NCBI GenBank assembly: GCA_039045975.1
Contig: JBCCJA010000006.1
Location: 1-64,000 of the forward strand
Length of the DNA stretch: 64,000 nucleotides
DNA from: JBCCJA01 sp039045975
GTDB lineage: Bacteria > Planctomycetota > Planctomycetia > Planctomycetales > Planctomycetaceae
Reading direction: 5' to 3'
A program made the position numbers and the translations under genes. Below are positions 6,688 through 16,414 of this stretch, one piece after another. Positions within the stretch are counted from its first letter, which is position 1. Every line of letters starts with the position of its first letter. Below the pieces are notes generated by a model. It did not search any database. It saw only the letters and a list, made by a program, of their open reading frames with translations, and was not told the DNA's origin.

Positions 6688-9093
6688 TCAGGACACGATA
6701 CGCAGCGGAGACTTCGCCGCGATAAACGTCCGCGGCTCTTCCTCGCCGTGGAACCGCACGCTCACGTGCCGGCGGCGGGGCGGGCCGCTGAGCTTCGTGA
6801 CTTCGCCGCGGCCGTACGACGGGTGCTCGACGGCGACGCCGACCGACAGCCCGCCCGCATCGGACGGCGACACGGCGTGATTCGCCGCGAGCAGGTCGGC
6901 ACCGGTCTTGAGCGCCGCGAGTCCGACCGGAGCGGGTTTCGTCGGCTCGGGTTCGGGGCCGTCGGAGAAGGTCTCCGGGTCGAACGAGACGTCAACCTCT
7001 TCGGAGGCCGGCTCTTCGCCCTGTTCGTCGGCGAAGCGGTCGTCGAACCGTTCGATCACGTCGGCCCGGGGCGGCAGGCCGCCGCTGAACGGGTTCGACG
7101 CCGTCGGGTTCTCCCACGGCGTGAAGGCCTGCGTGACGCGGACGAGGTCGACCAGTTCCAGCGACGGGATCTCGCCGAGGAACTCACTCGGCACCGTCAT
7201 CTGCGGCTTGCCGCGGAGCGTGCGTTTGATCGCGTGCGTCAGCGTCAGCTTCTTCTCGGCCCTTGTGATGCCGACGAACAGCAGCCGGCGTTCCTCCTCG
7301 AGGTCGTCGATGACGTGCGCCTTCAACGCCCGCTCGTGCGGCAGCAGCATCTGCTCGACGCCGACGACGTAGACGTGCGGGAACTCGAGCCCCTTCGCCG
7401 CGTGCAGCGTCATCAGCGTGACCTGCCCCGACGACGCGTCGAAGCCGTCGACGTCGGCGGTCAGGCTGGCCTGTTCGAGGAAGCCTTCCAGCGAGCCGTC
7501 GTCGGCCGCTTTGTGCTCGCGGTCGTACTCGGCGGCGGCGGAGATCAGTTCCTCGACGTTCGCGACCCGCTGCAGGTTCTCCTCCGAGTCGCCCTGCTCC
7601 AACGACGCGAGGTAGCCGCTCTTCTCGACGGCGAGCGTCATCAGGTGCGCGACCGGGCCGGTCGCGTCTTGTTCGAGCGTCCGCATCAGCTCGCCGAATT
7701 GTCGCGCTTGGCCGACGGCACGTTTCGCGAGTCCGGGCACGTCGCCGGCCAGGACGCAGGCCTCGACCGGGTCGACGCCTTCAGTCGTCGCGAACGACAG
7801 CAACGCCCGCTGCGATTTGTCGCCGATCGCCCGCTTCGGCCGGTTCACGACCCGCGCGAACGCGACGACGTCGTCGGGGTTCGCGATCAGCCGCAGGTAA
7901 CCGAGGACGTCCTTGACCTCCATGCGGTCATAGAACGCCGTGCCGGCGGCGACCTGATACGGGATTTTCTTCCGACTCAACGCCCGCTCGACCTCGCGCG
8001 ACAGGGCGTTCACGCGGTAGAAGATCGCGAAGTCGTCGTACGACGCGTTCTCTTCGGTAACAGTCTGCTCGATCTCGTCGGCGATCGTGTCGGCCTCGGA
8101 CCGGCCGTCGGCGGTGACGACGCGGCGGACCGGGACGCCGTCGTCTCCCGTGCCGACCAGCTTCTTTGCCTTGCGGTGCACGTTGTGGGCGATCAGCTCG
8201 TCGGCCGCGGCGAGGATCGTCGCGTCGGACCGGAAGTTCTCTTCGAGCCGGACGACCTTCGCCCCCGGATAGTCGCGCTCGAAACTGAGGATGTTCGCGA
8301 TCCGCGCCCCGCGCCAGCCGTATATCGACTGGTCGGGATCGCCGGTCACGCAGAGGTTCGGCTCGTCGACCGACAGGCCGCGGACGATCGCGTATTGGGC
8401 CCGGTTCGTGTCCTGATATTCGTCGACGAGCACGTAGCGGAACGCGTGGTCGAGCGTCTGCCGCACGTCGGGGCTGTCGTGGAACAGCGTCACGACGTGC
8501 AGCAGCAGGTCATCGAAATCACACGCGTTCGCGGCGAGTAACGCCCTCTGATACGCCGGATAGACCTTCGCGACGACCGCCTCGATGTGATCGCCGACGC
8601 GTTCGTCGAACCGCGTCGCGAACGCCTCGGCGAGGACGAGTTCGTTCTTCGCCTCGCCGATGCGGTGCAGCAGCTTGCGGGGCGAATAGTGCGTCGCGTC
8701 GATGTCGAGGTCGTCGAGGACCTGCTTCATCAGCTTCTGCTGGTCGTCGACGTCGTAAATCGTGAAGTTCGACTTCAGCCCCACCGCTTCGCCACGCGAC
8801 CGCAGCAGCTTCGCACAGAAGCTGTGGAACGTGCTCACACCGACGCGGGCGCCGGGGATGAGTGACTCGACGCGGGCGGCCATCTCGCCGGCCGCCTTGT
8901 TCGTGAACGTGATCGCGAGGATCTCCCGCTGGTCGACGCCTTTGTCGATCAGCCGCGCGATGCGACGCGTGATGACGCGGGTCTTGCCCGACCCTGGTCC
9001 GGCGAGGACGAGCAGCGGGCCGTCGACGTGCTCGACGGCCTCACGCTGCCGTGCGGTCAGCCCGTCCGCGGGGGCGTCGCCTGCGTTCCGCAT
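6688..9093 (-). CDS. UvrD/PcrA-family 3'-5' DNA helicase
   Basis: An 801-aa superfamily 1A helicase expected to unwind DNA in nucleotide excision repair, mismatch repair and removal of recombination filaments. All motifs are visible: Q motif LTARQREAV (12-20), Walker A GPGSGKT (32-38), motif Ia ITFTNKAAGEM (61-71), motif II DEYQDT (224-229), motif III GDPDQSIYGW (251-260), motif V LMTLHAAKGLEF and motif VI RRLLFVGITRA. The C-terminus (HPSYGRGEV, about 755-800) resembles the Tudor-like tail of PcrA that contacts RNA polymerase. ATG at 9093 is chosen because AAGGA lies 9 bases upstream; a GTG two codons earlier sits too close. Both uvrD and pcrA names would fit. Confidence 0.93.
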   Translation of the reverse strand: MRNAGDAPADGLTARQREAVEHVDGPLLVLAGPGSGKTRVITRRIARLIDKGVDQREILAITFTNKAAGEMAARVESLIPGARVGVSTFHSFCAKLLRSRGEAVGLKSNFTIYDVDDQQKLMKQVLDDLDIDATHYSPRKLLHRIGEAKNELVLAEAFATRFDERVGDHIEAVVAKVYPAYQRALLAANACDFDDLLLHVVTLFHDSPDVRQTLDHAFRYVLVDEYQDTNRAQYAIVRGLSVDEPNLCVTGDPDQSIYGWRGARIANILSFERDYPGAKVVRLEENFRSDATILAAADELIAHNVHRKAKKLVGTGDDGVPVRRVVTADGRSEADTIADEIEQTVTEENASYDDFAIFYRVNALSREVERALSRKKIPYQVAAGTAFYDRMEVKDVLGYLRLIANPDDVVAFARVVNRPKRAIGDKSQRALLSFATTEGVDPVEACVLAGDVPGLAKRAVGQARQFGELMRTLEQDATGPVAHLMTLAVEKSGYLASLEQGDSEENLQRVANVEELISAAAEYDREHKAADDGSLEGFLEQASLTADVDGFDASSGQVTLMTLHAAKGLEFPHVYVVGVEQMLLPHERALKAHVIDDLEEERRLLFVGITRAEKKLTLTHAIKRTLRGKPQMTVPSEFLGEIPSLELVDLVRVTQAFTPWENPTASNPFSGGLPPRADVIERFDDRFADEQGEEPASEEVDVSFDPETFSDGPEPEPTKPAPVGLAALKTGADLLAANHAVSPSDAGGLSVGVAVEHPSYGRGEVTKLSGPPRRRHVSVRFHGEEEPRTFIAAKSPLRIVS

Positions 9094-9275
9094 GGTCACG
9101 CGTCCTTGCCGTCACGACAGAGTGGATCGTGCGGGGCCGGTCACCGACCGCCGTTTGCCGGCCCCCCCCGCGGGCCCCTATCTTCGACCGAGTCGAAATG
9201 ACCACAACCCGGCCGCCCGACGCCGCGAGCGGGCCGACCGCCGGGCATGCCCGCGGCGAACCGAGAGAAACGCCC

Positions 9276-11465
9276 ATGCGTGCCCACAAAACGATGCGAT
9301 TCTCGACGACGATCGCGCTGTTCATCTGCTGCGTCGCGTCCGCGGCTGCCGCCGAGGGCCTCTCCGGCCTTCTCCCCGAAACCGTCCCGCCGCGGCTGTC
9401 GGGCGAGGCGGTCGAGGCGTTGCCCGACGGCGACCGCGAAGCGTTTTACGACGCCCTCGCGAAGCTCTACACGGCCGACGCGGTCCCGACGGCCGACCAG
9501 AAACAGGCCCTCGCGTCGCTGGTCACGGTCGTCGGGGCGTCAGGCGGCGAAACACCCGTCGACCGGCAGAACGCGGCGGCCCTGCGGAGCGCGACAGCCC
9601 GTCGCGTCGCCGTGCTGAGGGCCGCATTGGCGGTACTGACCGGTGAGGCATCCGGCGACGAAGTCACGACGGCCGCGGAAAACGCGATCGACTCGCTGAC
9701 CTCGCTGCGGGAAGACCTGGCCGGGATCGAGAACGGAAAAGCGTGGTTGCCCTACATCGTGGCGGACGACCTCGCGGAGGTGCTCACCGCACTCGCGGTC
9801 GGCAGCCGCGAGATCGATGCAGCAGTCATTGACACGTCGCTTACGAGGCTGTCGGTCGAGACGACGACGAACACCGCACAGCGAAGGTTCTTCTCGCGTC
9901 CGAAGTTCCGCGATCTCGCCGCCTCCCTGACGAGTCTCCGCGACACCCTGAGCACGGCCCCCCCGCCGGCCGCGGCGGTGCCGGCCGACGAGCCGACGCG
10001 GCAGGCCGTCGGGACGGTCCTCGCGGCCGTCGAAACACTCGAACGCGAGGGCGGGACGGAAAACGTCGCCGCCCTGCTCGCCGCGGTCGACAAGGCCGAC
10101 GGGGCCGCGGCGGGCTTCGCGGACTACGTCGCCGCCGTGTACCTCTCCGGCCCGAGCGTCGCGTTCGACGCCTCCGAAGGGTTTCTCGACGCGGTCTTCC
10201 GCCGCCGGCAATCGAGCACCGGCCCGGTGACCGATTTCTTCAACGGCTCTCGGATCCGGGGGACTTCGACGACGACCTCGACGACCGGCATCGATCTTGT
10301 CGAAGCCGACGGCGGGGCCGCGTTCGCGATCACGCTGTCGGGCACGAGTCGCAGCCAGACGACGGCGTCTTCATCACGGGCGACGATCGGGACAGCCGGC
10401 ACCCACACATTCCGCGGCCGGTACGACGTCCGCTTCGAGGACGGGCGGTTCGTGCCCGGGTCGTCGAACGTCACTGTGACGCCGAACCTGCGTACGACAA
10501 GCATCGGCACGTCGGTCGGCGGGCTGCTCTCCGGCGTCGCCCGCAGGCGGGCGGCGGAGGCGGTCGCGCGGTCTCGTTCCGCGTCGCTGGCGCGGGCCCG
10601 CAAACGTGTCTCCGAGCGTGTCGTGCCCGAATTCGAAGACGGCGTCACCGAAGTGATCGACGACCTCAACGGCGGCGTCGACACCGACGACGGCCTGCGG
10701 AGCCGCTTCACCGACGCCGGCATCACGCTCGGCCCGCTCGACGCGACGACGACCTCGGACCGCCTGTTCGCCGCGATCACCGTCGGTGATCCGGCCCCGG
10801 AGCCGCCGCTCGCCGACATCACCGCAGCCGACGCGACCCTCAGCATTCACGAACGGGCCGCCGCCGCGTTCGCGGACGGCTTCGGCCTCGCCGGTCAGAC
10901 GCTGACGTTGGACGAGGCCCGCGACGTCGTGCGGGCGAAGCTCGAAGAGCTGCTCGACAGGGAACTGCCGGAACGCGAAGAGGACGAATCGGCCGAGCCC
11001 GAAGACGACGAAAACGTCTCGTTGATCTTCGCCGGCGAGCATCCCGTCGCGTTCGAGTTCGAACCCGGCGTGATCGAACTCGTGCTCCGCGTCGGCTTGA
11101 AACGCGAAGGCAAGGACGACGTCCCGCCGCAGACCGTCCGCGTGCCGTTCACGGTCGAAGTCGACGGCGACGAATTCGTGCTCACGCCCGGAACCGTCAT
11201 CGTCGCGCCCTACGGCGAGGTCGTCAGCCGGGCCCGCCAGCTAGGCCGATCGGCGGCGATCCGCAAACGTTTCGCCGCCCGGCTCGAGCCGGTCCGTTTC
11301 TCCCGCGAGGTCGCCGTCGGCGAGGACGGCCCGGCGACCGTTTTCGTCGAAGAGTTGTTCCTGGCGGACGGCTGGGCCGTCGCGTCGCTGACCGCCAAGA
11401 GCTCGCTCAGCGGGACGACAGGTACGCCTCGAGGTCGGACAGTCCGGACGCGTCGAGTCCGCTGA
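9276..11465 (+). CDS. Large exported protein of unknown function
   Basis: A 729-aa protein with a signal peptide (about 1-25: FSTTIALFICC then SAAAAEG). The rest alternates helical, Ala/Glu-rich stretches and Thr-rich beta stretches. A helical segment with many Arg (about 415-450, ARRRAAEAVARSR) is followed by an acidic part (EREEDESAEPEDDE, about 565-580). I recognise no domain; it looks like a lineage-specific planctomycete envelope protein. The start is set at the signal peptide; an in-frame ATG at 9198 is less likely. It is divergent from the helicase gene, and its last 59 bases overlap the convergent cytochrome gene in another frame. Confidence 0.68.
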   Translation: MRAHKTMRFSTTIALFICCVASAAAAEGLSGLLPETVPPRLSGEAVEALPDGDREAFYDALAKLYTADAVPTADQKQALASLVTVVGASGGETPVDRQNAAALRSATARRVAVLRAALAVLTGEASGDEVTTAAENAIDSLTSLREDLAGIENGKAWLPYIVADDLAEVLTALAVGSREIDAAVIDTSLTRLSVETTTNTAQRRFFSRPKFRDLAASLTSLRDTLSTAPPPAAAVPADEPTRQAVGTVLAAVETLEREGGTENVAALLAAVDKADGAAAGFADYVAAVYLSGPSVAFDASEGFLDAVFRRRQSSTGPVTDFFNGSRIRGTSTTTSTTGIDLVEADGGAAFAITLSGTSRSQTTASSSRATIGTAGTHTFRGRYDVRFEDGRFVPGSSNVTVTPNLRTTSIGTSVGGLLSGVARRRAAEAVARSRSASLARARKRVSERVVPEFEDGVTEVIDDLNGGVDTDDGLRSRFTDAGITLGPLDATTTSDRLFAAITVGDPAPEPPLADITAADATLSIHERAAAAFADGFGLAGQTLTLDEARDVVRAKLEELLDRELPEREEDESAEPEDDENVSLIFAGEHPVAFEFEPGVIELVLRVGLKREGKDDVPPQTVRVPFTVEVDGDEFVLTPGTVIVAPYGEVVSRARQLGRSAAIRKRFAARLEPVRFSREVAVGEDGPATVFVEELFLADGWAVASLTAKSSLSGTTGTPRGRTVRTRRVR

Positions 11466-14397
11466 GCAGCCCCGCCGGCATCAGCGAGCCGGTCATCGGC
11501 TCCTGAGAGACCAAGTCCTCCGCGGCGATCTGTCTCATTCGCCCCCCGGCCGACCGCAGCGTGATCCCCGTCGCCGACCCGCTGACCGGGACGCCGAGGA
11601 CGACCTCGCCGTCGCCGGTCACGACCCGCACCCCGCGATAGCGGGAGCCGACGTGCCGGTCGGGGTCGACGATCGCGCGGAACAGGTCGCTACGGACGAA
11701 CCGCCGCGTCACGCCCGCGAGGTCCGGGCCGACCGCGCCAGCCCCGTTGTGGCACGAGGCACACGTGCGACCCCGGAAGACGGCGGCCCCGCGTCGCGGG
11801 TCGCCGGCCCCGGGCGGGACCGCCTCCAGAAAACGCCGGACCCGCGCCCACTCCTCCGCGACGGCGTCGCCCGGGTCGTCGACCTCGACCGCGGCGAGCC
11901 AGCGGGAGACCGACTTCGCCTGGCGGACGTCGGCCGGCCTGCCGGTCTCGTATCCGAAATTTTCGCCCGACAACCGTCGCAGCGTCCGCACGGCGTCGTC
12001 GCGGACACGTCGGTCGGCGCGGACCCACTCCAGTCTGGCCAGCGCGACCGCGATCGCGGCGATAGTCTCGCGAGAAACCGCCGAACGCTCCCGATCGGCG
12101 GTCAACGAAATGAGCGCCCGGAGCGACGCCGCCGTCGTGTCCAAAGACGCCGCTTTAACCGAGCCGACGAAGAGCGGACGATCGCGTTCGTCGGGCCTCG
12201 ATGCCAGCGCGAGCACCGCCGCGTCGGCATAAGACGCGTCCGCGGCGAGAGCCCGCAGCACCGACGCCCTGGAGGGCAAAGGTTTGCGGGCGAATTCGTC
12301 GGCGAGCAACGCGACCCCGTCGGCGGACCACCGGTCGGGGTCGTCCCCCGCGGCCGCGACGAGCCGGTCGACCGCCGAGGCCCGCACGGCCGCCGGCAGC
12401 GCCGACGCCAACAACGCGTCGACACGGCCGCCGAAGTCGCGGTGACCGACGACGGCCTCGGCCAGTCTGGGGTCGTGCTCGCAGAGGGTCGTCACGATCT
12501 CGACGACCCGCAGCGGCCAATTACGATCGACCGGCACGCCCGGAGAGTCGGCCAGACGCACGAGCCGGATCAGGGCGTCGGCGGTCGACGTCCGCGAGTT
12601 CGTATCCGCGGGCACATCAATCCGTGCCAGTACGATCAACCGCTCGACGAGATCGACCACGGACGTCACCGAGCTCGATTCACGCAAGACGGCGTCCCGG
12701 AACGCCACGCCTTCCCACGCGAACACGGCCGCGACACGCTGCAGCTCGCGATCGACGCCGAGCAAGCCGGTCGGGTAGGCCGCGAACATCCGCCCGAGAG
12801 CCCCGACAAATAGCTCGCGATCGGCCGGCGGACGCCGGAGGCGATACCCGTCGAACACGGCCGCCCCGTCTTCGACAGACCCGACCCCGCCGGCGAGCAC
12901 CGCGACCACCGCCGCCGCCCGCCGCCGCTGCCAGGACGGCGCCCTCACGTCGGCCACGAGATCGGCCGCGAAACGCAAGACGTCGCGAAGGCCTTGCGGC
13001 TCCTCGCCCTGTGTCACGCGAGCCGCCTCGGCGAGGAGACAGCCAAGGCGGACGTCACCCGTCCTCGCCCGCCGCCGGACCGTGCGACGGGTCTCCGGAC
13101 CGAGCCGTGCGAGCCGCAGCGCGGCACGTTCGAGTCCGTGTGCGTCACGTCCGCGGAACGCGTTCACGATTTCGTTGACCCGATCAACACGCTCGCTCCC
13201 GACCGGGACGGCCCGAAGATCGTCCCGAGCCGACGGCCCCGAGACCTCCGGCGTCTTCGCCGACGCGACCGCCGTCCACGTCGGCTCGACGATCAGAACC
13301 CCGCCGCGGGTATCGCGACCGCCGACCGAGACGTAGAGCCGGTCGCCTGCGAACTCGCAGTCGGTCGGGGCGAAGCCGTCATCACCCGCGGCGAGCAGCA
13401 GCCGCGGCGGCCGACCATCCAGGCGTCGCCCATGACGGTCGACCGGCAGCAGGAACACGCGGCCGAACGCCCAGTCGCAGAACACGACGACGGCCTCAGC
13501 CCCCCGATGCGGCCGCAACCATTTTGGATCGGTCGTGACGGCGACGCCGGTCGGGGAGGCCCGCCCGGTCGAAACAACGACCGGCGGCATGAACGGCGAC
13601 CCGTCGTCGCGTTTCCAAGACCGCGACACCCAACCGGCGTCGGTGCCAGACGCGACCGCGAACAGACGCGTCGGTCGATACCACGGCAGCGAGACGTCGC
13701 GTTCGCCGTCGCTGTCGTAAACGAGCGGCGTGCCGTCGGGGGCGAAGTCGAAGTCGTACGCGTTGCGGAACCCGTGCGCGAAACACGACACCAGCGGCGG
13801 CCGGCCCCGCCGTTCGACAACCCTCAGCAAGACCCCGGCCCGCGGCCGCACGACCGGTGACTCCGGGTCGTTGATGTCATCGGAGTCGACGCCCGCGAAG
13901 TTGCCGATCACCCACCACAACGCGCCGTCCGGGCCACGCCGGACGGCGTGCGCGTGGTGTTCGCGACCCGTCGGAATCGGGACGAGTGTCTCGGGCGGGC
14001 CGTCGGCCCGCCCGGCGACGTCGGCGTCGCGGTACCGCAGCAGCCCAGCGTCCCCGACCGCGAGGACGCCTGCCCGCCCTTCATGCAACAGCCCCTGCGC
14101 CCCGGTCCGCGGCCCGTCGATAAACGTCGCGACGCGGTCCGCCCGGCCGTCCGCATCAGCATCGGGCAGGACCGCGATATAGCCCGGGCCCGAAACCACC
14201 GGCCGGCCCGACACGTCGACCGTCAGGCAGAACGTGTCGTGCACGACGTTGTGATCGGCGTACCACGCCGCCCGGAACCCGCCGGCGACCCGCGGCAGGG
14301 CGGGGACGTCGGCGGCGACGCCCCCCTTCGCAATGACGCACCATGTCAGCCCGGCAGCGGCGGCGAGCGGATGTCGTCGAAGGAAACGGCGGATCAC
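11407..14397 (-). CDS. PVC-type heme-binding beta-propeller/CxxCH protein
   Basis: A 996-aa exported protein of the large planctomycete/verrucomicrobial family annotated as membrane-bound dehydrogenase or heme-binding domain protein. After a signal peptide (about 1-29) comes a sugar-dehydrogenase-like beta-propeller (about 35-370, with repeated DADGRADRV and GPDGALWWVIGNF blades). A helical, HEAT-like middle follows (about 400-850), then a C-terminal cytochrome c-like domain with CASCH (879-883) and the SRYRGVRVVTGDGEVVLG segment typical of the family. Electron transfer or oxidation of polysaccharide-derived compounds in the periplasm is the usual proposal; the substrate is unknown. It is divergent from the antiporter gene. 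Confidence 0.88.
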   Translation of the reverse strand: MIRRFLRRHPLAAAAGLTWCVIAKGGVAADVPALPRVAGGFRAAWYADHNVVHDTFCLTVDVSGRPVVSGPGYIAVLPDADADGRADRVATFIDGPRTGAQGLLHEGRAGVLAVGDAGLLRYRDADVAGRADGPPETLVPIPTGREHHAHAVRRGPDGALWWVIGNFAGVDSDDINDPESPVVRPRAGVLLRVVERRGRPPLVSCFAHGFRNAYDFDFAPDGTPLVYDSDGERDVSLPWYRPTRLFAVASGTDAGWVSRSWKRDDGSPFMPPVVVSTGRASPTGVAVTTDPKWLRPHRGAEAVVVFCDWAFGRVFLLPVDRHGRRLDGRPPRLLLAAGDDGFAPTDCEFAGDRLYVSVGGRDTRGGVLIVEPTWTAVASAKTPEVSGPSARDDLRAVPVGSERVDRVNEIVNAFRGRDAHGLERAALRLARLGPETRRTVRRRARTGDVRLGCLLAEAARVTQGEEPQGLRDVLRFAADLVADVRAPSWQRRRAAAVVAVLAGGVGSVEDGAAVFDGYRLRRPPADRELFVGALGRMFAAYPTGLLGVDRELQRVAAVFAWEGVAFRDAVLRESSSVTSVVDLVERLIVLARIDVPADTNSRTSTADALIRLVRLADSPGVPVDRNWPLRVVEIVTTLCEHDPRLAEAVVGHRDFGGRVDALLASALPAAVRASAVDRLVAAAGDDPDRWSADGVALLADEFARKPLPSRASVLRALAADASYADAAVLALASRPDERDRPLFVGSVKAASLDTTAASLRALISLTADRERSAVSRETIAAIAVALARLEWVRADRRVRDDAVRTLRRLSGENFGYETGRPADVRQAKSVSRWLAAVEVDDPGDAVAEEWARVRRFLEAVPPGAGDPRRGAAVFRGRTCASCHNGAGAVGPDLAGVTRRFVRSDLFRAIVDPDRHVGSRYRGVRVVTGDGEVVLGVPVSGSATGITLRSAGGRMRQIAAEDLVSQEPMTGSLMPAGLLSGLDASGLSDLEAYLSSR

Positions 14398-14601
14398 TCT
14401 CGTCCTCTCGGAAGCTCGCCCCGGCGGATCGCAGTGGGGCTGCTTTATTTTCCGCGTCTTCCGTTTCGCGGCGAGTCACCGGCCGCGGTTCGGCGCGAGG
14501 GAATCGACGCGACGGCCGACAGTTCTCGTGGGTTGGCTTTCTCGTGCGGGCCGGCCCACCTACATTGCCGGCCTCCCCGACCGATCCACGGAAGGAACGC
14601 C

Positions 14602-16251
14602 GTGACCCGCACCGATGTGAACTCCGTACGCCGACGCCGCTCGGCGTGGACCGATATCGTCTCCCGCCGGTACGGCCATCTCGGCCCGAACGGCAAACGG
14701 ACTTACCTGCGGTGGCTCGCCGTGCTGCTGGCGGTCGCGGCCGTCGCGGGCGGGGGCTGGGACGTCTCACAGAGCGCCTATGGCGACCACCACGGCGAAG
14801 CCGCCGCCGAAAGCGGCAGCCACGAAGACCACGACCACGCCGACGAAAGCCACGGCGACGACCACGCGACCGACTCTCACGGCGACGGCCACGGGGGAGA
14901 CCACGGACACGGGGGCGGCGGGCACGCCGACCCGGTCGCGCCGGTGCTCCTCGCGATCGTGATCATCCTGCTCGCGGCGAAGATCGGGGGCTCGTTTTTC
15001 GAGCGGATCGGCATGCCAGCCGTCCTCGGCGAACTGACGCTCGGAATCATCATCGGGAACTGGGCGTTTCTGACCGGCTCGGACACGTTTGTCTTCATGC
15101 ACCCGCCGGCCGACTTCCTGGCCGCCCCGGCGACCGACGTCGGCGCGACGATCAAGCTGTTCGCCGGCGTCGGCGTGATCCTGCTGCTGTTCGAGGTCGG
15201 CCTCGAATCGACGATCCGCGAGATGCTGTCCGTCGGCGTCTCGGCGTTGCTGGTCGCGATCCTGGGTGTCGTCGCCCCGATCGGCCTCGGCTACGTGACG
15301 TGCTACTACGTCTTCCAACTCGAATGGCAGGTCGCGGCGTTCATCGGCGCGACGCTCTGTGCGACCTCCGTCGGCATTACCGCCCGCGTCCTCAAAGACA
15401 TCGGCCGTAGCCAAGACCGTGAATCGCAGATCATCCTCGGCGCCGCCGTCGTCGACGACGTCCTCGGGCTGATCGTCCTCGCGGTCGTGTCGGGCATCAT
15501 CACCGCCTCGGCGGCCGCCGGGGCCGGCGGGGCGGAAGCGGACCTGTTGACCGACGTCGGGCTGATCGTCGCGTACGCGTTCGGCTTCCTCGGCGTCGCG
15601 CTCGCGCTCGGGGCGATCGGCTTCCCGAAGGTGCTGTTCAACCTCGCCAACCTGCTCAAGGGCAGCGGCCTGTTGGTCGCGACCGCGCTCGTGATCTGCT
15701 TCGGCCTGTCGTTCCTGGCGAACTTCGTCGGGCTGGCGCCGATCGTCGGGGCGTTCGCGGCCGGCCTGATCCTCGAAGACGCGCAGTACCGCGACCTCGA
15801 GAAGCGGGAAAACGTGCAGCTCGAAGAGGCGATACGCCCCCTCACCGCCCTGCTCGTCCCGATCTTCTTCGTCGAGATGGGCATGGAGGTGAATCTGGCC
15901 AGCTTCGGCGATTTCAACGTCCTCCTGCTCGGCGGGGCGATCACGGTCATCGCGTTCATCGGCAAGCAGGTGTGCTCGTTCGGCGTCATCGAACCAGGGC
16001 TGAACAAGCTGGCCGTCGGGCTCGGCATGGTGCCCCGCGGCGAGGTCGGCCTGATCTTCGCGTCGGTCGGCCGCGAGCTGAAGGTGAACGGTCACCGCGT
16101 CGTCGACGACGGGATTTACTCCGCCGTCGTGGTGATGGTGATGATCACGACCATGGTCACGCCGCCGCTGCTGAAGTGGGCGATGACCAAAGACGGCACG
16201 GACACGCCGGGTGAAGCCGCCCCCCCGCCCGACGGGCTCGACGACGCGTAG
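14602..16251 (+). CDS. CPA2-family cation/proton antiporter with His-rich extension
   Basis: A 549-aa inner-membrane transporter expected to exchange Na+ or K+ for protons. The N-terminus has one hydrophobic helix (about 35-52), then an extracytoplasmic His/Asp/Gly-rich loop (about 58-110, with over 20 His). About 12 transmembrane helices follow, starting PVAPVLLAIVIILLAAK. Family patterns include GMPAVLGELTLGIIIG, LLFEVGLEST, and the helix pair around AFAAGLILED and VPRGEVGLIFA. There is no cytoplasmic TrkA-N domain, so it resembles the shorter NapA/GerN branch. GTG at 14602 is chosen because GGAAGGAA sits 6 bases upstream; the open frame to 13948 is antisense to the cytochrome gene. The His-rich loop could bind zinc or copper. 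Confidence 0.88.
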   Translation: MTRTDVNSVRRRRSAWTDIVSRRYGHLGPNGKRTYLRWLAVLLAVAAVAGGGWDVSQSAYGDHHGEAAAESGSHEDHDHADESHGDDHATDSHGDGHGGDHGHGGGGHADPVAPVLLAIVIILLAAKIGGSFFERIGMPAVLGELTLGIIIGNWAFLTGSDTFVFMHPPADFLAAPATDVGATIKLFAGVGVILLLFEVGLESTIREMLSVGVSALLVAILGVVAPIGLGYVTCYYVFQLEWQVAAFIGATLCATSVGITARVLKDIGRSQDRESQIILGAAVVDDVLGLIVLAVVSGIITASAAAGAGGAEADLLTDVGLIVAYAFGFLGVALALGAIGFPKVLFNLANLLKGSGLLVATALVICFGLSFLANFVGLAPIVGAFAAGLILEDAQYRDLEKRENVQLEEAIRPLTALLVPIFFVEMGMEVNLASFGDFNVLLLGGAITVIAFIGKQVCSFGVIEPGLNKLAVGLGMVPRGEVGLIFASVGRELKVNGHRVVDDGIYSAVVVMVMITTMVTPPLLKWAMTKDGTDTPGEAAPPPDGLDDA

Positions 16252-16278
16252 CCCGCGTCCCACGTTTCGAGAATTCGA

Positions 16279-16307
16279 GGCCGGTGACCGATGTCGCCGG
16301 CCTTTTT
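16279..16307 (+). terminator. Rho-independent terminator
   Basis: A 9-bp stem with one wobble (16279-16287 with 16294-16302) and five T, 28 bases after the antiporter stop. Confidence 0.88.
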
Positions 16308-16414
16308 CTTTCCGGCGGGCCGCGATTTGCGTCGTTCACCGTCGTCGGCCGCGTCTTTGACTTCGACGTTCGGCCGCTTGTAAAAATGCCAAAAAGTTCG
16401 CCCGCAAAATCGGA

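Noticed and set aside
6748..8541. 597-aa plus-strand open frame inside the helicase gene
   Set aside because: Antisense shadow; the helicase motifs on the minus strand are complete.
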